A program made the position numbers and the translations under genes. Under the pieces are notes generated by a model. That model saw nothing but the letters and a program-made list of their open reading frames with translations. It searched no databases and was not told the origin of the DNA. A stretch of DNA of 64,000 bases from Burkholderia sp. Bp8963 (GTDB lineage Bacteria; Pseudomonadota; Gammaproteobacteria; Burkholderiales; Burkholderiaceae), in contig NZ_QTQP01000023.1 in NCBI RefSeq assembly GCF_003854275.1, positions 57,623-121,622 on the forward strand. The letters are read 5' to 3'. This document shows positions 1-8,858 of the stretch, piece after piece (position 1 is the stretch's first letter; every line of letters begins with the position of its first letter).

Positions 1-2145
1 CAGGTTCAGCACACGCAGGGCGGGCGCGAAACGTTGCGCCTCGTCGCACCAGTTGTGCACGAGCGTGGTGGGTACCACGATCAGCGCGGGTTGCGTGAGA
101 CGGCCGGCTTCTTTTTCGGCGAGCAGGTGTGCAAGGGTCTGCACGGTCTTGCCGAGGCCCATGTCGTCGGCCAGCACGCCCGAGAGGTTGTGTTCACGCA
201 GGAACTGCATCCAGGCCAGTCCCTGGCGCTGATAGCCGCGCAGTTCAGCTTGCAGCCCCTGCGGCACGGGCACGTCGACGACGCCGGGGCCGGCCATCAG
301 CCGTTGTGCGAGCTGCCGGATCGATGCATCGCCATGAAACTGCCAGCGGCCAATGTCGTCGAGCGCCGCGAGGCGTGCCGCATCCCACTCGGAAATCTGC
401 ATACCTTCGCCGACGTGCTCGAGCAGATCGACCAGCACGCGCACGACGGGCTTCAGACGCGCCGCAGGCAAACGCAGCCGTTCGTTGCGGTCGGTCTTGA
501 GTTCGATGGCTTCGTTGTCGGCGATCGCATCGAGCTGTCCCGATAGCCATCGGGCATCGCGCTGGAACAGGTCGGCCAGCAGCGGCTCGAGACGGACTCT
601 GCGGTCGTTGACCGTGATGCCCATCTCGACATCGAACCAGCCGTCGCCCGATTGCCGCAAGCTGCCGTCGATCGTGTCGATCTCGATCACGTTGTGGCGA
701 AACGCGTCACTCATGATCACCCGCCAGCCTGCCTCTCGCAGGGCCGGCAGGTTCTGCTTCATGAAGTCCGGCCAGGCACTGGCTTCACCGGGGGCCAGCA
801 GGCCGTCCGGAAACGACTTCGGTCCTTGGGTACGGCTCGCGGCTACTTTCCTGAAGCCGACTTTCTGGAGTTCGGTCAGGCGCTTGCGTTCGACATCGGC
901 ATGCCTGCGAATCTGCACGACTTCGCCATCCGCAGTTCGGATCAGTGTCGTATTGCTTTGCGCGTCGAGGTTGTATTCCGCGTAATCAAAGCCGACGGTC
1001 GCAAAGTCAAGAACGTGCGGCTGCGAAGCATGCGATGCCCAACTGGATCCCCCCCATGTCGGCAAGGTGTCGAGCCGGAGCACCGGTACCGGCACGGCGT
1101 CGACCACCCGGATGGCTGCAGTGTCGTGCGCCGGCGGCAATGGCAAGTCAGGCGCCACCTCTTGTAGCACATTGCCAACGAGTGCCGCCTCGTCAAGGGT
1201 GATGGACGGCATCGAAAGAAAATCGGCGAGCTGATCCGCGGACCAGGGCACATCGATGGCGCCGGCTTCACCCGTCTGCAGGTCCACATACCAGCACGGC
1301 TGCGTGGTGGTGATGAGAGTGACTGCGGCAGGCTCGGTGTTTAGGACCGGCCGCACGCGGGCGTCCGTCTGGCCTTGCCACACAATCCGACCCTTGCGCA
1401 CTGAGCCGCCGTGCAGTACGCGTGGAGCGCCGGAATCCATGGTGCTGGCCGGGGGTGCGGCAAATGCACGACCGGTTGCAATGAGCTTTTCCAGGATGGC
1501 TGCGCCGGTTGGGCCCTGCAGGCGAAAGCCGCTGGAATAGCCCGCGCTGCGACCCAGCCAGAGCCCGCGCAGGATCGGCAAGTCCGCCTCGCTAACGAAT
1601 TTGGGCGGCTTGATGAGCGCGTTTTCCACATTGCTCCAGGCATCACCGAGCGAGCGAATGGCGCCGTCTGCATCGACGCGAGCCTTGTAGAGCGAAATCT
1701 CCGGATTGCCGTAATACGAGTGGCCGATCAGGTACGCGAGTGCCTGCGTGGCCTTGGCGCCGGCGGATTTTTTGCTGACGGACGACGCTGCGGCGATGCG
1801 ACGGGCCTGAAACCCTTCCAGCCAGCTCACCAGTTCGGGGCGCACACCGGTGGCTGTGTGTTTGGGCAGATGGGCGAGACCGGCGATCAACAACGCCGCT
1901 ACGTGCTTGCATTCGAAGCCGACCGGGCACGAGCACTCGCTCTCGATCCACAGGTCTTCGTCGACGTCGTTGAATAAGATCCAAACGTCATAGGGACGTG
2001 ACCGCGTGCCCTGTACCTTCCCGGTGAGCGTCGCGTTGTTCTGCCAGCGCAGGTCAGAGACCGCGTGCGCATAGTCGCGGGCCTTGGTGACCGTGTGGGC
2101 ACCCAACCATTCGGAGATGTGTTTTCGATCGTAGCGGATGGCCAT
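1..2145 (-). CDS. SWIM zinc-finger SNF2-family helicase (C-terminus off the window)
   Basis: This is an SNF2/SWI2-type DNA translocase of the bacterial SWIM-helicase group. About 715 codons are visible, and the 3' part (rest of the ATPase core) lies beyond base 1. The N-terminus carries a SWIM zinc finger, CSCPVGFECKH, at about residues 70-80. Near the window edge, motif I reads GVLADDMGLGKT, followed by ALIVVPTTLVHNW (motif Ia). The reading frame is unbroken from the ATG at 2145 to base 1. No strong ribosome site precedes that ATG, so the start is the least certain part. The family remodels or translocates on nucleoprotein; the exact cellular role of SWIM-SNF2 proteins is not known to me. 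It is not linked by sequence to the neighbouring recombinase. Confidence 0.87.
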   Translation of the reverse strand, partial: MAIRYDRKHISEWLGAHTVTKARDYAHAVSDLRWQNNATLTGKVQGTRSRPYDVWILFNDVDEDLWIESECSCPVGFECKHVAALLIAGLAHLPKHTATGVRPELVSWLEGFQARRIAAASSVSKKSAGAKATQALAYLIGHSYYGNPEISLYKARVDADGAIRSLGDAWSNVENALIKPPKFVSEADLPILRGLWLGRSAGYSSGFRLQGPTGAAILEKLIATGRAFAAPPASTMDSGAPRVLHGGSVRKGRIVWQGQTDARVRPVLNTEPAAVTLITTTQPCWYVDLQTGEAGAIDVPWSADQLADFLSMPSITLDEAALVGNVLQEVAPDLPLPPAHDTAAIRVVDAVPVPVLRLDTLPTWGGSSWASHASQPHVLDFATVGFDYAEYNLDAQSNTTLIRTADGEVVQIRRHADVERKRLTELQKVGFRKVAASRTQGPKSFPDGLLAPGEASAWPDFMKQNLPALREAGWRVIMSDAFRHNVIEIDTIDGSLRQSGDGWFDVEMGITVNDRRVRLEPLLADLFQRDARWLSGQLDAIADNEAIELKTDRNERLRLPAARLKPVVRVLVDLLEHVGEGMQISEWDAARLAALDDIGRWQFHGDASIRQLAQRLMAGPGVVDVPVPQGLQAELRGYQRQGLAWMQFLREHNLSGVLADDMGLGKTVQTLAHLLAEKEAGRLTQPALIVVPTTLVHNWCDEAQRFAPALRVLNL

Positions 2146-2210
2146 CGGCAGAAAATTCAGATAACGATTTCGTCAGAAATGCTCGGGATCCAGCGGAAGC
2201 GCCGGGTATT

Positions 2211-3365
2211 TTACGCGTCGGGCGTGTCGTGCGGCGCAGCGGATTTTGTTGAGAATTGCGCGTCTGTGGTCTGCGCATGCCGACGATCGTCTTCGGCGTG
2301 CAGGTAAAGCCCCGTGGTCTCGATCGATGCGTGGCGCAGGTTTTTCGGGATGAAGCGGATATCGGTGCCGGCGTCAGCTTGATGGGAGGCGTCGCTGTGG
2401 CGCAGCCAGTGCGTGGAGGCACGCCGCAGCGTCGCGGCGCCGATCGGTTCGGTGGGCTCAAGCGCATCGGCCGCACGCCGGAACACTTCCCTGGTGATCA
2501 GGTAGACCGCAGTGGGCGTCAGGTGTCGTTCGCCGCCGGCAATGCCCATCACGACGGGCGTCGTTTCGTCCGGCGCAGGCATTGGCGACAGGCCATAGAA
2601 CGTGCGATAGCGGGCAATCTCTGCCATCAAGGTGTCAGCGACCGGCACTTCCCCTTCCGTGCCGCCTTTGCCAATGACGTGCAGCCACCAGCGCCCACGC
2701 CGCTCGAAAAAATCGGCCGCTTTTGCTTGAGCCGCTTCGCTGGCGCGCAATGCGGTGTGATACAGCAACCGGATCAGCCAGCGGCTGCGTTCGTAGTGCC
2801 GGCGCTCGCGAGGCGTGTCCTGTGGCCACGTCTCGACCGAGTCGAGCACGATCTGCCACAACGCATGATCGAGATAGCGTTCGATGCGACGCTTACGCGC
2901 GGCGGTCGTTGCGCGCGAGCGACGTAGCGCCAGCGGGTTGCCGGCGAGATAGCCGGCAGCGACCAGGTAGTTGAAGAGTCCCGAGAGGATGCCGAGTGCC
3001 TGACGCCGGCTGCGTTCTGATAGCGGTCCATCGAAGAGCCGCCGGCTGCCGCCGCGGCACGGTAGCGCTGGATCGGCCCAGTCCGCAGGGGGAGCCGCCA
3101 AAAACCGCTCGTAGAGCAAGAAATCCTCGCGCGTGAGGCTCGAGAGCGGCTTGCCGAGCGCGCGCGTGGCCCAGATGAGCAGGCGCACGGCTTCCTTGCG
3201 GTAACTGCGCAGCGTGTGCGGCGAGCCCGCGTACTCGGCGAGCCACAAGCGCACGGCCTCGATGCCCGTGTCGGCGGCGATCTGCCGGTGGGCGTCGCGC
3301 GCGGTTGGTGCCGTCGCGGTCGTCAAGTGCGGCGGGCAGCGCGACAGGCAGAAGTGCTCGGGCAT
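2211..3365 (-). CDS. Tyrosine recombinase / site-specific integrase
   Basis: Predicted protein of 384 aa starting at MPEHF. An N-terminal core-binding (SAM-like) domain lies at about residues 35-150 and the catalytic domain at about 165-375. All six expected active-site positions can be placed: R207 (TALRASE), K233 (GKGG), H319 and R322 (HWLR), H345 (LRHAS) and Y354 (GLYLH). It is therefore probably active in strand exchange of phage-integrase/Xer type. An open frame continues upstream to 3473, but those residues do not look like recombinase, so the internal ATG was chosen. It stands alone with no excisionase or phage genes beside it, at the left border of the catabolic cluster, so it could be the integrase of an island or a domesticated recombinase. 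No attachment site was identified. Confidence 0.88.
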   Translation of the reverse strand: MPEHFCLSRCPPHLTTATAPTARDAHRQIAADTGIEAVRLWLAEYAGSPHTLRSYRKEAVRLLIWATRALGKPLSSLTREDFLLYERFLAAPPADWADPALPCRGGSRRLFDGPLSERSRRQALGILSGLFNYLVAAGYLAGNPLALRRSRATTAARKRRIERYLDHALWQIVLDSVETWPQDTPRERRHYERSRWLIRLLYHTALRASEAAQAKAADFFERRGRWWLHVIGKGGTEGEVPVADTLMAEIARYRTFYGLSPMPAPDETTPVVMGIAGGERHLTPTAVYLITREVFRRAADALEPTEPIGAATLRRASTHWLRHSDASHQADAGTDIRFIPKNLRHASIETTGLYLHAEDDRRHAQTTDAQFSTKSAAPHDTPDA

Positions 3366-3715
3366 CGTTGGACTCCACTGCGAGGAAAAGTACCCCCACG
3401 GTTGAACACGAGTCTCCCCAACGCTACCCAAAAAGTCTTTCAGAACTCGATGAACAACAGGAACACTCAGCACGCCGTATTGTTTACCACGCCATTGATT
3501 TTAAATCGATCACCCAATCCGCCGAGCGTCACTGAACGCTCCTGGGTTAAAAAAACGTCGGACGTTGAAAACGTACTGCCAGTGGGTGGTCTGCGACTAC
3601 GCGCTCGATCTCACCTGAGTCGGCGCAGGGCGCTGCGCGGCAGCGCCCGTTTTCCTCATCGATCGTGGTCGCGGATGGCAAGATGATCAAGCCGGATTTC
3701 TACCCGGCCGTCGCG
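3366..3715. other. Intergenic stretch with a GC-rich hairpin
   Basis: No gene was recognised in these 350 bases. The stretch is locally AT-rich near 3440-3560, unlike its surroundings. The only clear structure is the hairpin at 3628-3648. It separates the recombinase from the catabolic cluster and could be the island junction, but no direct repeat marking a boundary was found. Confidence 0.5.
3628..3655 (+). terminator. Perfect 9-bp hairpin, possible terminator
   Basis: GGGCGCTGC at 3628-3636 pairs perfectly with GCAGCGCCC at 3640-3648 around a 3-nt loop. It is followed on the plus strand by GTTTTCC. There is no plus-strand gene upstream for it to serve, while the minus-strand SDR gene ends at 3716. 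Read on the minus strand it lacks a U-tract, so its direction and function are uncertain. Confidence 0.4.
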
Positions 3716-4468
3716 CTAGATATTCGTGAAGGTGATGCCACCGTCGACGGCCAACCATTGCGCGGTAATGAAGCCCGCGTCGCCCGAAGCCAGATACACG
3801 ATCGCCTTGGCGATGTCGTCGACGTCGCCAAGGCGGCCCAGCGGGGTCGTGGCCACGCGTCTGGCATCACGCTCTTCGTTGCGGTTGCGGACCGTGCCTT
3901 CGGTCGGCACGGCCGACGGGCAAACCGCGTTGACACGGATCTTGCGGGGCCCGAGTTCTGCCGCCGCGGCTCGCGTGATGCCTAGGATTCCCGATTTGAT
4001 GCCCGAATAGACGATGGAGTTGGCGGCCGAACGCAGCGCCGCCGTCGAGGCCACGTTGACGATGGCGCCACCTTCGCCCATTACCGCTGCAGCAGCCTGG
4101 ATGCCCCAGACCACGGCCTTGAACCCGATATCGAGCATTCGATCCATGGTTTCGGGCGCGATGTCCGAAACCGACTGGTAGCGCACCCAGGCCGCATTGT
4201 TGACGAGAATGTCGAAGCGTCCCGCTTTGGCGTGAACTTCGTTCACCGCCTCGGTGATGCCGTCGCGGGTGCTGACGTTCTTCACGACCGGGAACGCCTG
4301 GCCGCCGGCGGCGATCACCGCGGCGACGGTATTGTCGACCAGTTCTTCTTTCAGGTCGTTCACGCCGACGACAGCGCCACGGGCCGCCAGTCGAAGCGCC
4401 GTAGCCTTGCCGATACCGGCGCCCGCGCCGGTCACGAGGGCATGGCATCCGGCCAGATCGTATTGCAT
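3716..4468 (-). CDS. Short-chain dehydrogenase/reductase (SDR)
   Basis: A classical SDR of 250 aa, an NAD(P)-dependent alcohol/ketone oxidoreductase. The cofactor glycine motif TGAGAGIG spans residues 13-20, NNAA starts at 90, the probable catalytic Ser is 141, and the YxxxK pair is Y154/K158. An acidic D38 at the end of beta-2 suggests NAD preference. A GGAG ribosome site precedes the ATG. It is the last gene of the ECH-SDR pair (the crotonase ends 151 bp upstream). By context it would oxidise a hydroxyacyl-CoA or a cyclic alcohol intermediate, but the substrate cannot be read from sequence. It is one of four SDRs in the cluster. Confidence 0.92.
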   Translation of the reverse strand: MQYDLAGCHALVTGAGAGIGKATALRLAARGAVVGVNDLKEELVDNTVAAVIAAGGQAFPVVKNVSTRDGITEAVNEVHAKAGRFDILVNNAAWVRYQSVSDIAPETMDRMLDIGFKAVVWGIQAAAAVMGEGGAIVNVASTAALRSAANSIVYSGIKSGILGITRAAAAELGPRKIRVNAVCPSAVPTEGTVRNRNEERDARRVATTPLGRLGDVDDIAKAIVYLASGDAGFITAQWLAVDGGITFTNI

Positions 4469-4619
4469 TTCAGTCTCCGTCGAAAACGAGTTGAGAAACC
4501 GCTTCGTACATACGCGGAAGGCGGTAATGGCGCGGCCCGGCGCTCCACGGATTTCGCCGACACCATTGCCGGCTTGCCGACAGTGTCACGGCATGGGAAT
4601 GGTGTCCCGAAGCCGCTTT

Positions 4620-5411
4620 TCAGCGGCCTTTGAATACCGGTTCACGCTTTTCCAGGAACGCCATGCGCGCTTCTTTGGCGTCTTCCGTCCTGGACAGCAT
4701 CATCGTGATGTCCTGCTCGTGACGGTAAGCCTCGCGCTGAGGCATGTGGTCGGTGAAATTCGCGGCTTTCTTCGCTTGAATGAGCGCGATGGGCGACTTC
4801 CTGGCGATGCGGCGCGCAAGTTCGAGGGCGTGGGGCAGAAGCGCATCAGCGGGCAGCACGTCTTCCAATACGTTGCGACGGAGAAGATCCTGTGCCGTCA
4901 ATCTGTCGCCCGTAAAGAACATGCGGCGGACGGTCGAACGACCGAACAGCGTGCGCAGCATCGACGCGCCGCCGGCCAGGCCGACGTTGATTTCCGGCAT
5001 CGCGAATACGGCGTCTTCGCTCGCGTACATGATGTCGCATGCGGCCATCAGGCCCAGGCCGGCTCCCAGCGCGGCGCCGTTGATTGCCGCGATCACGGGC
5101 TTCGCGCATTCCTTGACCGCATTGCCGGTTTCGCGGGTCCAGCGATTGTGGTCGAGGAAGTCTCCCGGGACGTCGGGATCGGGGCGATCCCGGAGGTCCG
5201 CGCCTGCACAGAAGGTGTTGCCGGCGCCGGTCAGCACGGCACAGCGAATGTCGTCGCGCGCGCTGATTTCGTCAAATACGGCAATGAGACGGCGACGCAT
5301 CGCTCGCGACAGCGCATTCTTGACCTCGGGGCGATTCAGCGTGACCAGGGCCACGCCGTCCGTGACTTCCAGGGTGACCGAGTTCGTGTCTATGCCGAGT
5401 GCTTCGCTCAT
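4620..5411 (-). CDS. Crotonase (enoyl-CoA hydratase/isomerase family)
   Basis: A 263-aa crotonase-fold protein acting on acyl-CoA thioesters. The two oxyanion-hole segments are visible: FCAGADL at 67-73 and NGAALGAGLGL at 111-121. Of the two glutamates of classical enoyl-CoA hydratase (rat Glu144 and Glu164), the second is kept as E140 in MPEINVGLAGG. The first aligns with G120, so simple syn-hydration is doubtful. Isomerase, ring-cleaving hydrolase or other crotonase chemistry is possible. The ATG has a GGAG site at suitable distance. It closely resembles the crotonase at 14898-15671 and probably arose by duplication. Confidence 0.9.
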   Translation of the reverse strand: MSEALGIDTNSVTLEVTDGVALVTLNRPEVKNALSRAMRRRLIAVFDEISARDDIRCAVLTGAGNTFCAGADLRDRPDPDVPGDFLDHNRWTRETGNAVKECAKPVIAAINGAALGAGLGLMAACDIMYASEDAVFAMPEINVGLAGGASMLRTLFGRSTVRRMFFTGDRLTAQDLLRRNVLEDVLPADALLPHALELARRIARKSPIALIQAKKAANFTDHMPQREAYRHEQDITMMLSRTEDAKEARMAFLEKREPVFKGR

Positions 5412-5554
5412 GGTCGTGTCGTCTCCAAAGGAACTTATTGGTGTGGCTCCCGGAAATTGTACTGCCGCAAGGTCGGACGATTTTCAATCAAAAACGCGTT
5501 CTGATTTACCTAAAACAATGGGTAGTCTGCGCGACATCGGGGCGTTACCATGCG

Positions 5555-6484
5555 TCACGGCGACTCGTAAGCGGAGAACCTGAGTTCCGACCCGGACACA
5601 CGGGACGCCACGAAATCCAGGAACAGGCGGATCTTGGTCGGGATGGCGGGCGAATCGATGATCGTCGCGTACATGCCATCTTCAAAGCCGGAGTTGGTCA
5701 CCTGATACTCGGGAAGCAGGCGGACCAGTTTTCCGCTTATCAGATCCTTGTGGACCGTGTAGTCGTCCAGCAGGACGATGCCTTCGCCCATGCGCGCGAA
5801 TTCCAGCAGCGCGATACCGTTGTTGCTGACATGGCGAGGCTGAAAATGGACTTCGGTCTCCACGCCGTCTTTTCGGAATCGCCAGGAATAGCCGGTGCCC
5901 GGCATGGAATACGCAATACATTGATGATTCTTCAGTTCTTCAGGCGAAGTCACGGGGCTTCGGTCATTGAAGTAACCCGGAGACACCACCAGGTAGCGAT
6001 CACTGCGGAACAGGATTCGGCGCTTGATTCCCGATTCGATAGGGGGCGCAATTCGGAAATCGATATCGATTTGATCCTTGTTCAAATCGGACGGCGCTTC
6101 GCTGAGCGCCAGTTCGATTTGAATGCTCGGGTACAGCTTCGAGAATTCGCAAATCAGGGTCGGCAATACACCGAGGCCGAACATGACTCGCGAGTGCACG
6201 CGCAGCGTGCCCGACGGGGCCGAAGTGATGGACGAGATGCTGCGTTGGGCATCGTCGATGCTGCGCAGAATACCTTCGACGTGCTTGGCGTACTCGATTC
6301 CGGCTTCGGTCAGCGTGACGCAGCGTGTAGTGCGCGTGAACAGCTTGACCTTCAACTCGCTTTCGAGATCCATGACCATTCTCGAAACGGAGGCCGGGGC
6401 GATGCCGAATTGGCGAGCAGTTTCAGAAAAGCTCTTGTTTCTGGAAATGGAGAGGAAGAATTCCATTGCACGGAGTCTGTCCAC
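5555..6484 (-). CDS. LysR-family transcriptional regulator
   Basis: A 309-aa LTTR with an N-terminal winged HTH (about residues 5-62, with ETARQFGIAPASVSRMV as the helix-turn-helix) and a substrate-binding effector domain from about 90 to 300. A GTG start at 6484 is favoured, because the preceding GGAAGGTGAG gives a ribosome site and the N-terminus MDRLRAMEFF matches other LTTRs. It lies between the transporter terminator and the ECH-SDR pair, inside the catabolic cluster. It is therefore the best candidate to control the cluster in response to a pathway acid or CoA ester. It may be the protein that binds the 24-bp dyads at 20488 and 26514; that link is inference. Its base composition is somewhat more AT-rich than that of its neighbours. 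Confidence 0.92.
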   Translation of the reverse strand: MDRLRAMEFFLSISRNKSFSETARQFGIAPASVSRMVMDLESELKVKLFTRTTRCVTLTEAGIEYAKHVEGILRSIDDAQRSISSITSAPSGTLRVHSRVMFGLGVLPTLICEFSKLYPSIQIELALSEAPSDLNKDQIDIDFRIAPPIESGIKRRILFRSDRYLVVSPGYFNDRSPVTSPEELKNHQCIAYSMPGTGYSWRFRKDGVETEVHFQPRHVSNNGIALLEFARMGEGIVLLDDYTVHKDLISGKLVRLLPEYQVTNSGFEDGMYATIIDSPAIPTKIRLFLDFVASRVSGSELRFSAYESP

Positions 6485-6550
6485 GACGTCTCACCTTCCC
6501 TGTTGCCGATGCACAGGGCTATTGTATGTATGGGGTTATCCCGATCAGTA

Positions 6551-6590
6551 AAAGCACAAAGCCGCTACACGTTGGCAGCGGCTTTGCCGA
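6551..6590 (-). terminator. Rho-independent terminator of the transporter operon
   Basis: AAAGCCGCT at 6558-6566 pairs perfectly with AGCGGCTTT at 6577-6585 around a 10-nt loop. On the minus strand the stem ends in a TTT run followed by further T-rich sequence. It lies 28 bp past the MFS stop codon and so ends the long minus-strand operon before the LysR gene. Confidence 0.75.
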
Positions 6591-6613
6591 GTCGAATTCG
6601 GATTCGCTTGCTG

Positions 6614-7975
6614 TCAGTGGATGGCTTCGCCTGAGGGCAGGCCGACATAGCCACAGCGCAGTGCAGGAATGCCGAAGCCGATGCAGAAGATCGACACCGA
6701 CGCGATCACTGCCGGCAGCGCAATCCATGCAACGATGGTTGTCAGCGGCCAGCCCAGGCTGATCATAACAGGGCCGAGGAACGTGCCGGCAATCCCACCG
6801 AAGCGGCCCATGCCGAGCACCCACGCGGCACCCGTGGCGCGGCTGCTGGTCGGGTACATTTGCGTCGCGAGCGTGGACATCGACGAGCAGGCGCCATTGT
6901 TGGTCATTGCAGCCATGATCAGCAGCGTGAGCAAGGCATCGCCGCGTGCACCGCTGACCGAGACCAGCAGCGCCATCAGCATGGAGATCGCGAAGTATGC
7001 GGAGATAACGCGCAGCGGGCCGAACTTGTCCATGAGAACGCCGCCCAGCAGGATGGCGATACCCGAGCACCAGTTGAACCACATCATCGTGTCGGCGGTC
7101 TGGGCGAGCGTGCGGCCGTCTCCCTGGAGAATGGTCGGGAGCCACATGCTCAGCACGTACAGCGTGATCGTGGAACAGATGTACGCAACCCAGAGCAGCA
7201 GCGTCGGGCCTCGCAGTTCAGCCGAGAACAGTTCGGAGACCGGCAACCGGCGCTTTTGCGCCGCAACCGCGGAGTCGGCCACGAACGTCGTGTCCGTGAA
7301 ATCGGCTGCGGGGTCGATGCGCTTCAATGCCTTCGCGATCCGGTCCTGTCCCTTACCCGCCGCTGCCAGGTATCGAACCGATTCCGGAAGAAAGAACGCG
7401 AGCAGCACGGCAACGACGATCGGGGCGATGCCGCCGGTGATCAGATAGCCTTCCCAGCCGTGGGTCGGGATGACCGATTTGGCCAGCGGGCCGGTAATGC
7501 CGCCGCCCACGGCGAAGCCGAAGAGCATGAAGTTCACGGCGCGCGAGCGCATGCGTGAAGGCAGAAACTCGTTCATCAGCGTCGCGCACAGCGGGATGGC
7601 GGCGCCGAGGCCAACGCCCGTCAGCAAACGCGACCACATCAGCTCGGTCACATTGGTCGAGCAACCTGCCGCGATCGAGAACACACCGAAGAAGGCCACC
7701 GAGATCACGAGCACGACACGGCGGCCGATACGGTCGGCGAGCGGCGCGCCGAAGATGGCGCCAATGCCGATACCGACCAGCGCGGCGCTGAGCACCGGCG
7801 CCAAATCGGCTTTGGTCACGCCCCATTGCTTGATCAGCGCGGGTGCGATCAGGCCCATTGCCGAGGTGTCGAGGCCATCGAGGACGATGGTCAGGAACAT
7901 CAGGGTAAAGAGAATTGCGTGAAAAGGCTTGAGTGGTCGTTGATCGATGAACGACTGGACGTCAATGGTCTTCAT
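6614..7975 (-). CDS. MFS transporter, aromatic acid:H+ symporter (AAHS) type
   Basis: Inner-membrane carrier of 453 aa with about 12 hydrophobic segments. The first membrane segment holds the DGLD motif (about residues 33-36), a hallmark of the AAHS group (PcaK/BenK-like). The loop 2-3 motif reads GAPLADRIGRR. The start at 7975 was chosen because an AAAGGAG site lies 9 nt upstream; the open frame to 8011 is longer but has no site. It should import an organic acid with protons, which fits a cluster built on CoA activation of a carboxylic acid. It is the last gene of the minus-strand operon, just before a terminator. The substrate is unknown. Confidence 0.92.
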   Translation of the reverse strand: MKTIDVQSFIDQRPLKPFHAILFTLMFLTIVLDGLDTSAMGLIAPALIKQWGVTKADLAPVLSAALVGIGIGAIFGAPLADRIGRRVVLVISVAFFGVFSIAAGCSTNVTELMWSRLLTGVGLGAAIPLCATLMNEFLPSRMRSRAVNFMLFGFAVGGGITGPLAKSVIPTHGWEGYLITGGIAPIVVAVLLAFFLPESVRYLAAAGKGQDRIAKALKRIDPAADFTDTTFVADSAVAAQKRRLPVSELFSAELRGPTLLLWVAYICSTITLYVLSMWLPTILQGDGRTLAQTADTMMWFNWCSGIAILLGGVLMDKFGPLRVISAYFAISMLMALLVSVSGARGDALLTLLIMAAMTNNGACSSMSTLATQMYPTSSRATGAAWVLGMGRFGGIAGTFLGPVMISLGWPLTTIVAWIALPAVIASVSIFCIGFGIPALRCGYVGLPSGEAIH

Positions 7976-8077
7976 GTTGTTGTCTCCTTTTATGTTTTGA
8001 ATAGGATGCAAGACGGGCGGAGCGCGTTGCCGCGTCGTCCTGATCGAGGGTTAAATCACGCCGGCTCCCGACATGCG

Positions 8078-8830
8078 CTAGAGATAGGCAATGGCGGACC
8101 CGCCATCCACGCGAACGCATTCGCCGTTCACGAACGCGCTTTCATCCGAGGCCAGGAAGCACACCGCATTCGCGATGTCTTCCGGCTGGCCAAGACGCGG
8201 CATCGGCGTCTTCGCCTGGCGGATCTTGCGCGTCTCTTCGGATACGTTCTTGACCACGCCTTCGGTCTCCGTGTAGCCGGGAGCAACCGAGTTCACGCGA
8301 ATGCCGCGCGGCCCCAGCTCCGCCGCGGCCGCGCGCATCAGGCCGAGCACGCCGGCCTTCACGCCGCAGTAGACGAGCGCCTTGGGCAGGCCAATGAAGC
8401 CCGACGACGAAGCAATATTGACGACCGCGCCACCGTCCTTCATGTAGCGAGCCGCAGCCTGAATGCCCCATACGACCGAATTGAAACCCGTGCCGGTCAT
8501 CATCGACACGTCTTTCTCGCTGATCTCGAGAACGGGCGCATAGCGAACCCACATCGCGTTGCTCACGATCACGTCGAAACGACCGGCGACTTCGACGAGG
8601 CCGCCTGCGGCCTGGAAAATCGTGTCGCGTTCCGCAACGTTGCCGCCGAAAGCGTACGCGACGCCGCCCTGTGCGTTGATGTCGGCGGCTGCGGCCCGGG
8701 CGTTGTCGAGGTCGCGGTCCAGAATGCCGACGATCGCGCCTTCGCGAACGAATTTATTGACGATACCGCGGCCAATGCCCTGGGCGCCGCCCGTCACAAG
8801 TGCGACCTTGCCTTCGAGTTGTTTCGCCAT
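8078..8830 (-). CDS. Short-chain dehydrogenase/reductase (SDR)
   Basis: A 250-aa SDR. It has TGGAQGIG in the N-terminal Rossmann turn, an NNAG-equivalent that reads SNAMW, Ser in NIASSSG and the active-site YCGVK, ending in VDGGSAIAYL. The start at 8830 is supported by AGGAG 8 nt upstream; the open frame extends to 8932 without homology. It shares the unusual xNAxWVRY stretch after beta-4 with the SDR at 3716-4468, so the two look like paralogues acting on related substrates. It lies 28 bp downstream of the SMP-30 gene in the same operon. Confidence 0.92.
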   Translation of the reverse strand: MAKQLEGKVALVTGGAQGIGRGIVNKFVREGAIVGILDRDLDNARAAAADINAQGGVAYAFGGNVAERDTIFQAAGGLVEVAGRFDVIVSNAMWVRYAPVLEISEKDVSMMTGTGFNSVVWGIQAAARYMKDGGAVVNIASSSGFIGLPKALVYCGVKAGVLGLMRAAAAELGPRGIRVNSVAPGYTETEGVVKNVSEETRKIRQAKTPMPRLGQPEDIANAVCFLASDESAFVNGECVRVDGGSAIAYL

Positions 8831-8858
8831 TTCTGCTCCTGAACGTCGTTGAATTGAT

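Noticed and set aside
3628..3655. Terminator for the SDR gene at 3716
   Set aside because: The hairpin is good, but the U-tract is on the opposite strand, so it was kept only as a low-confidence plus-strand terminator.
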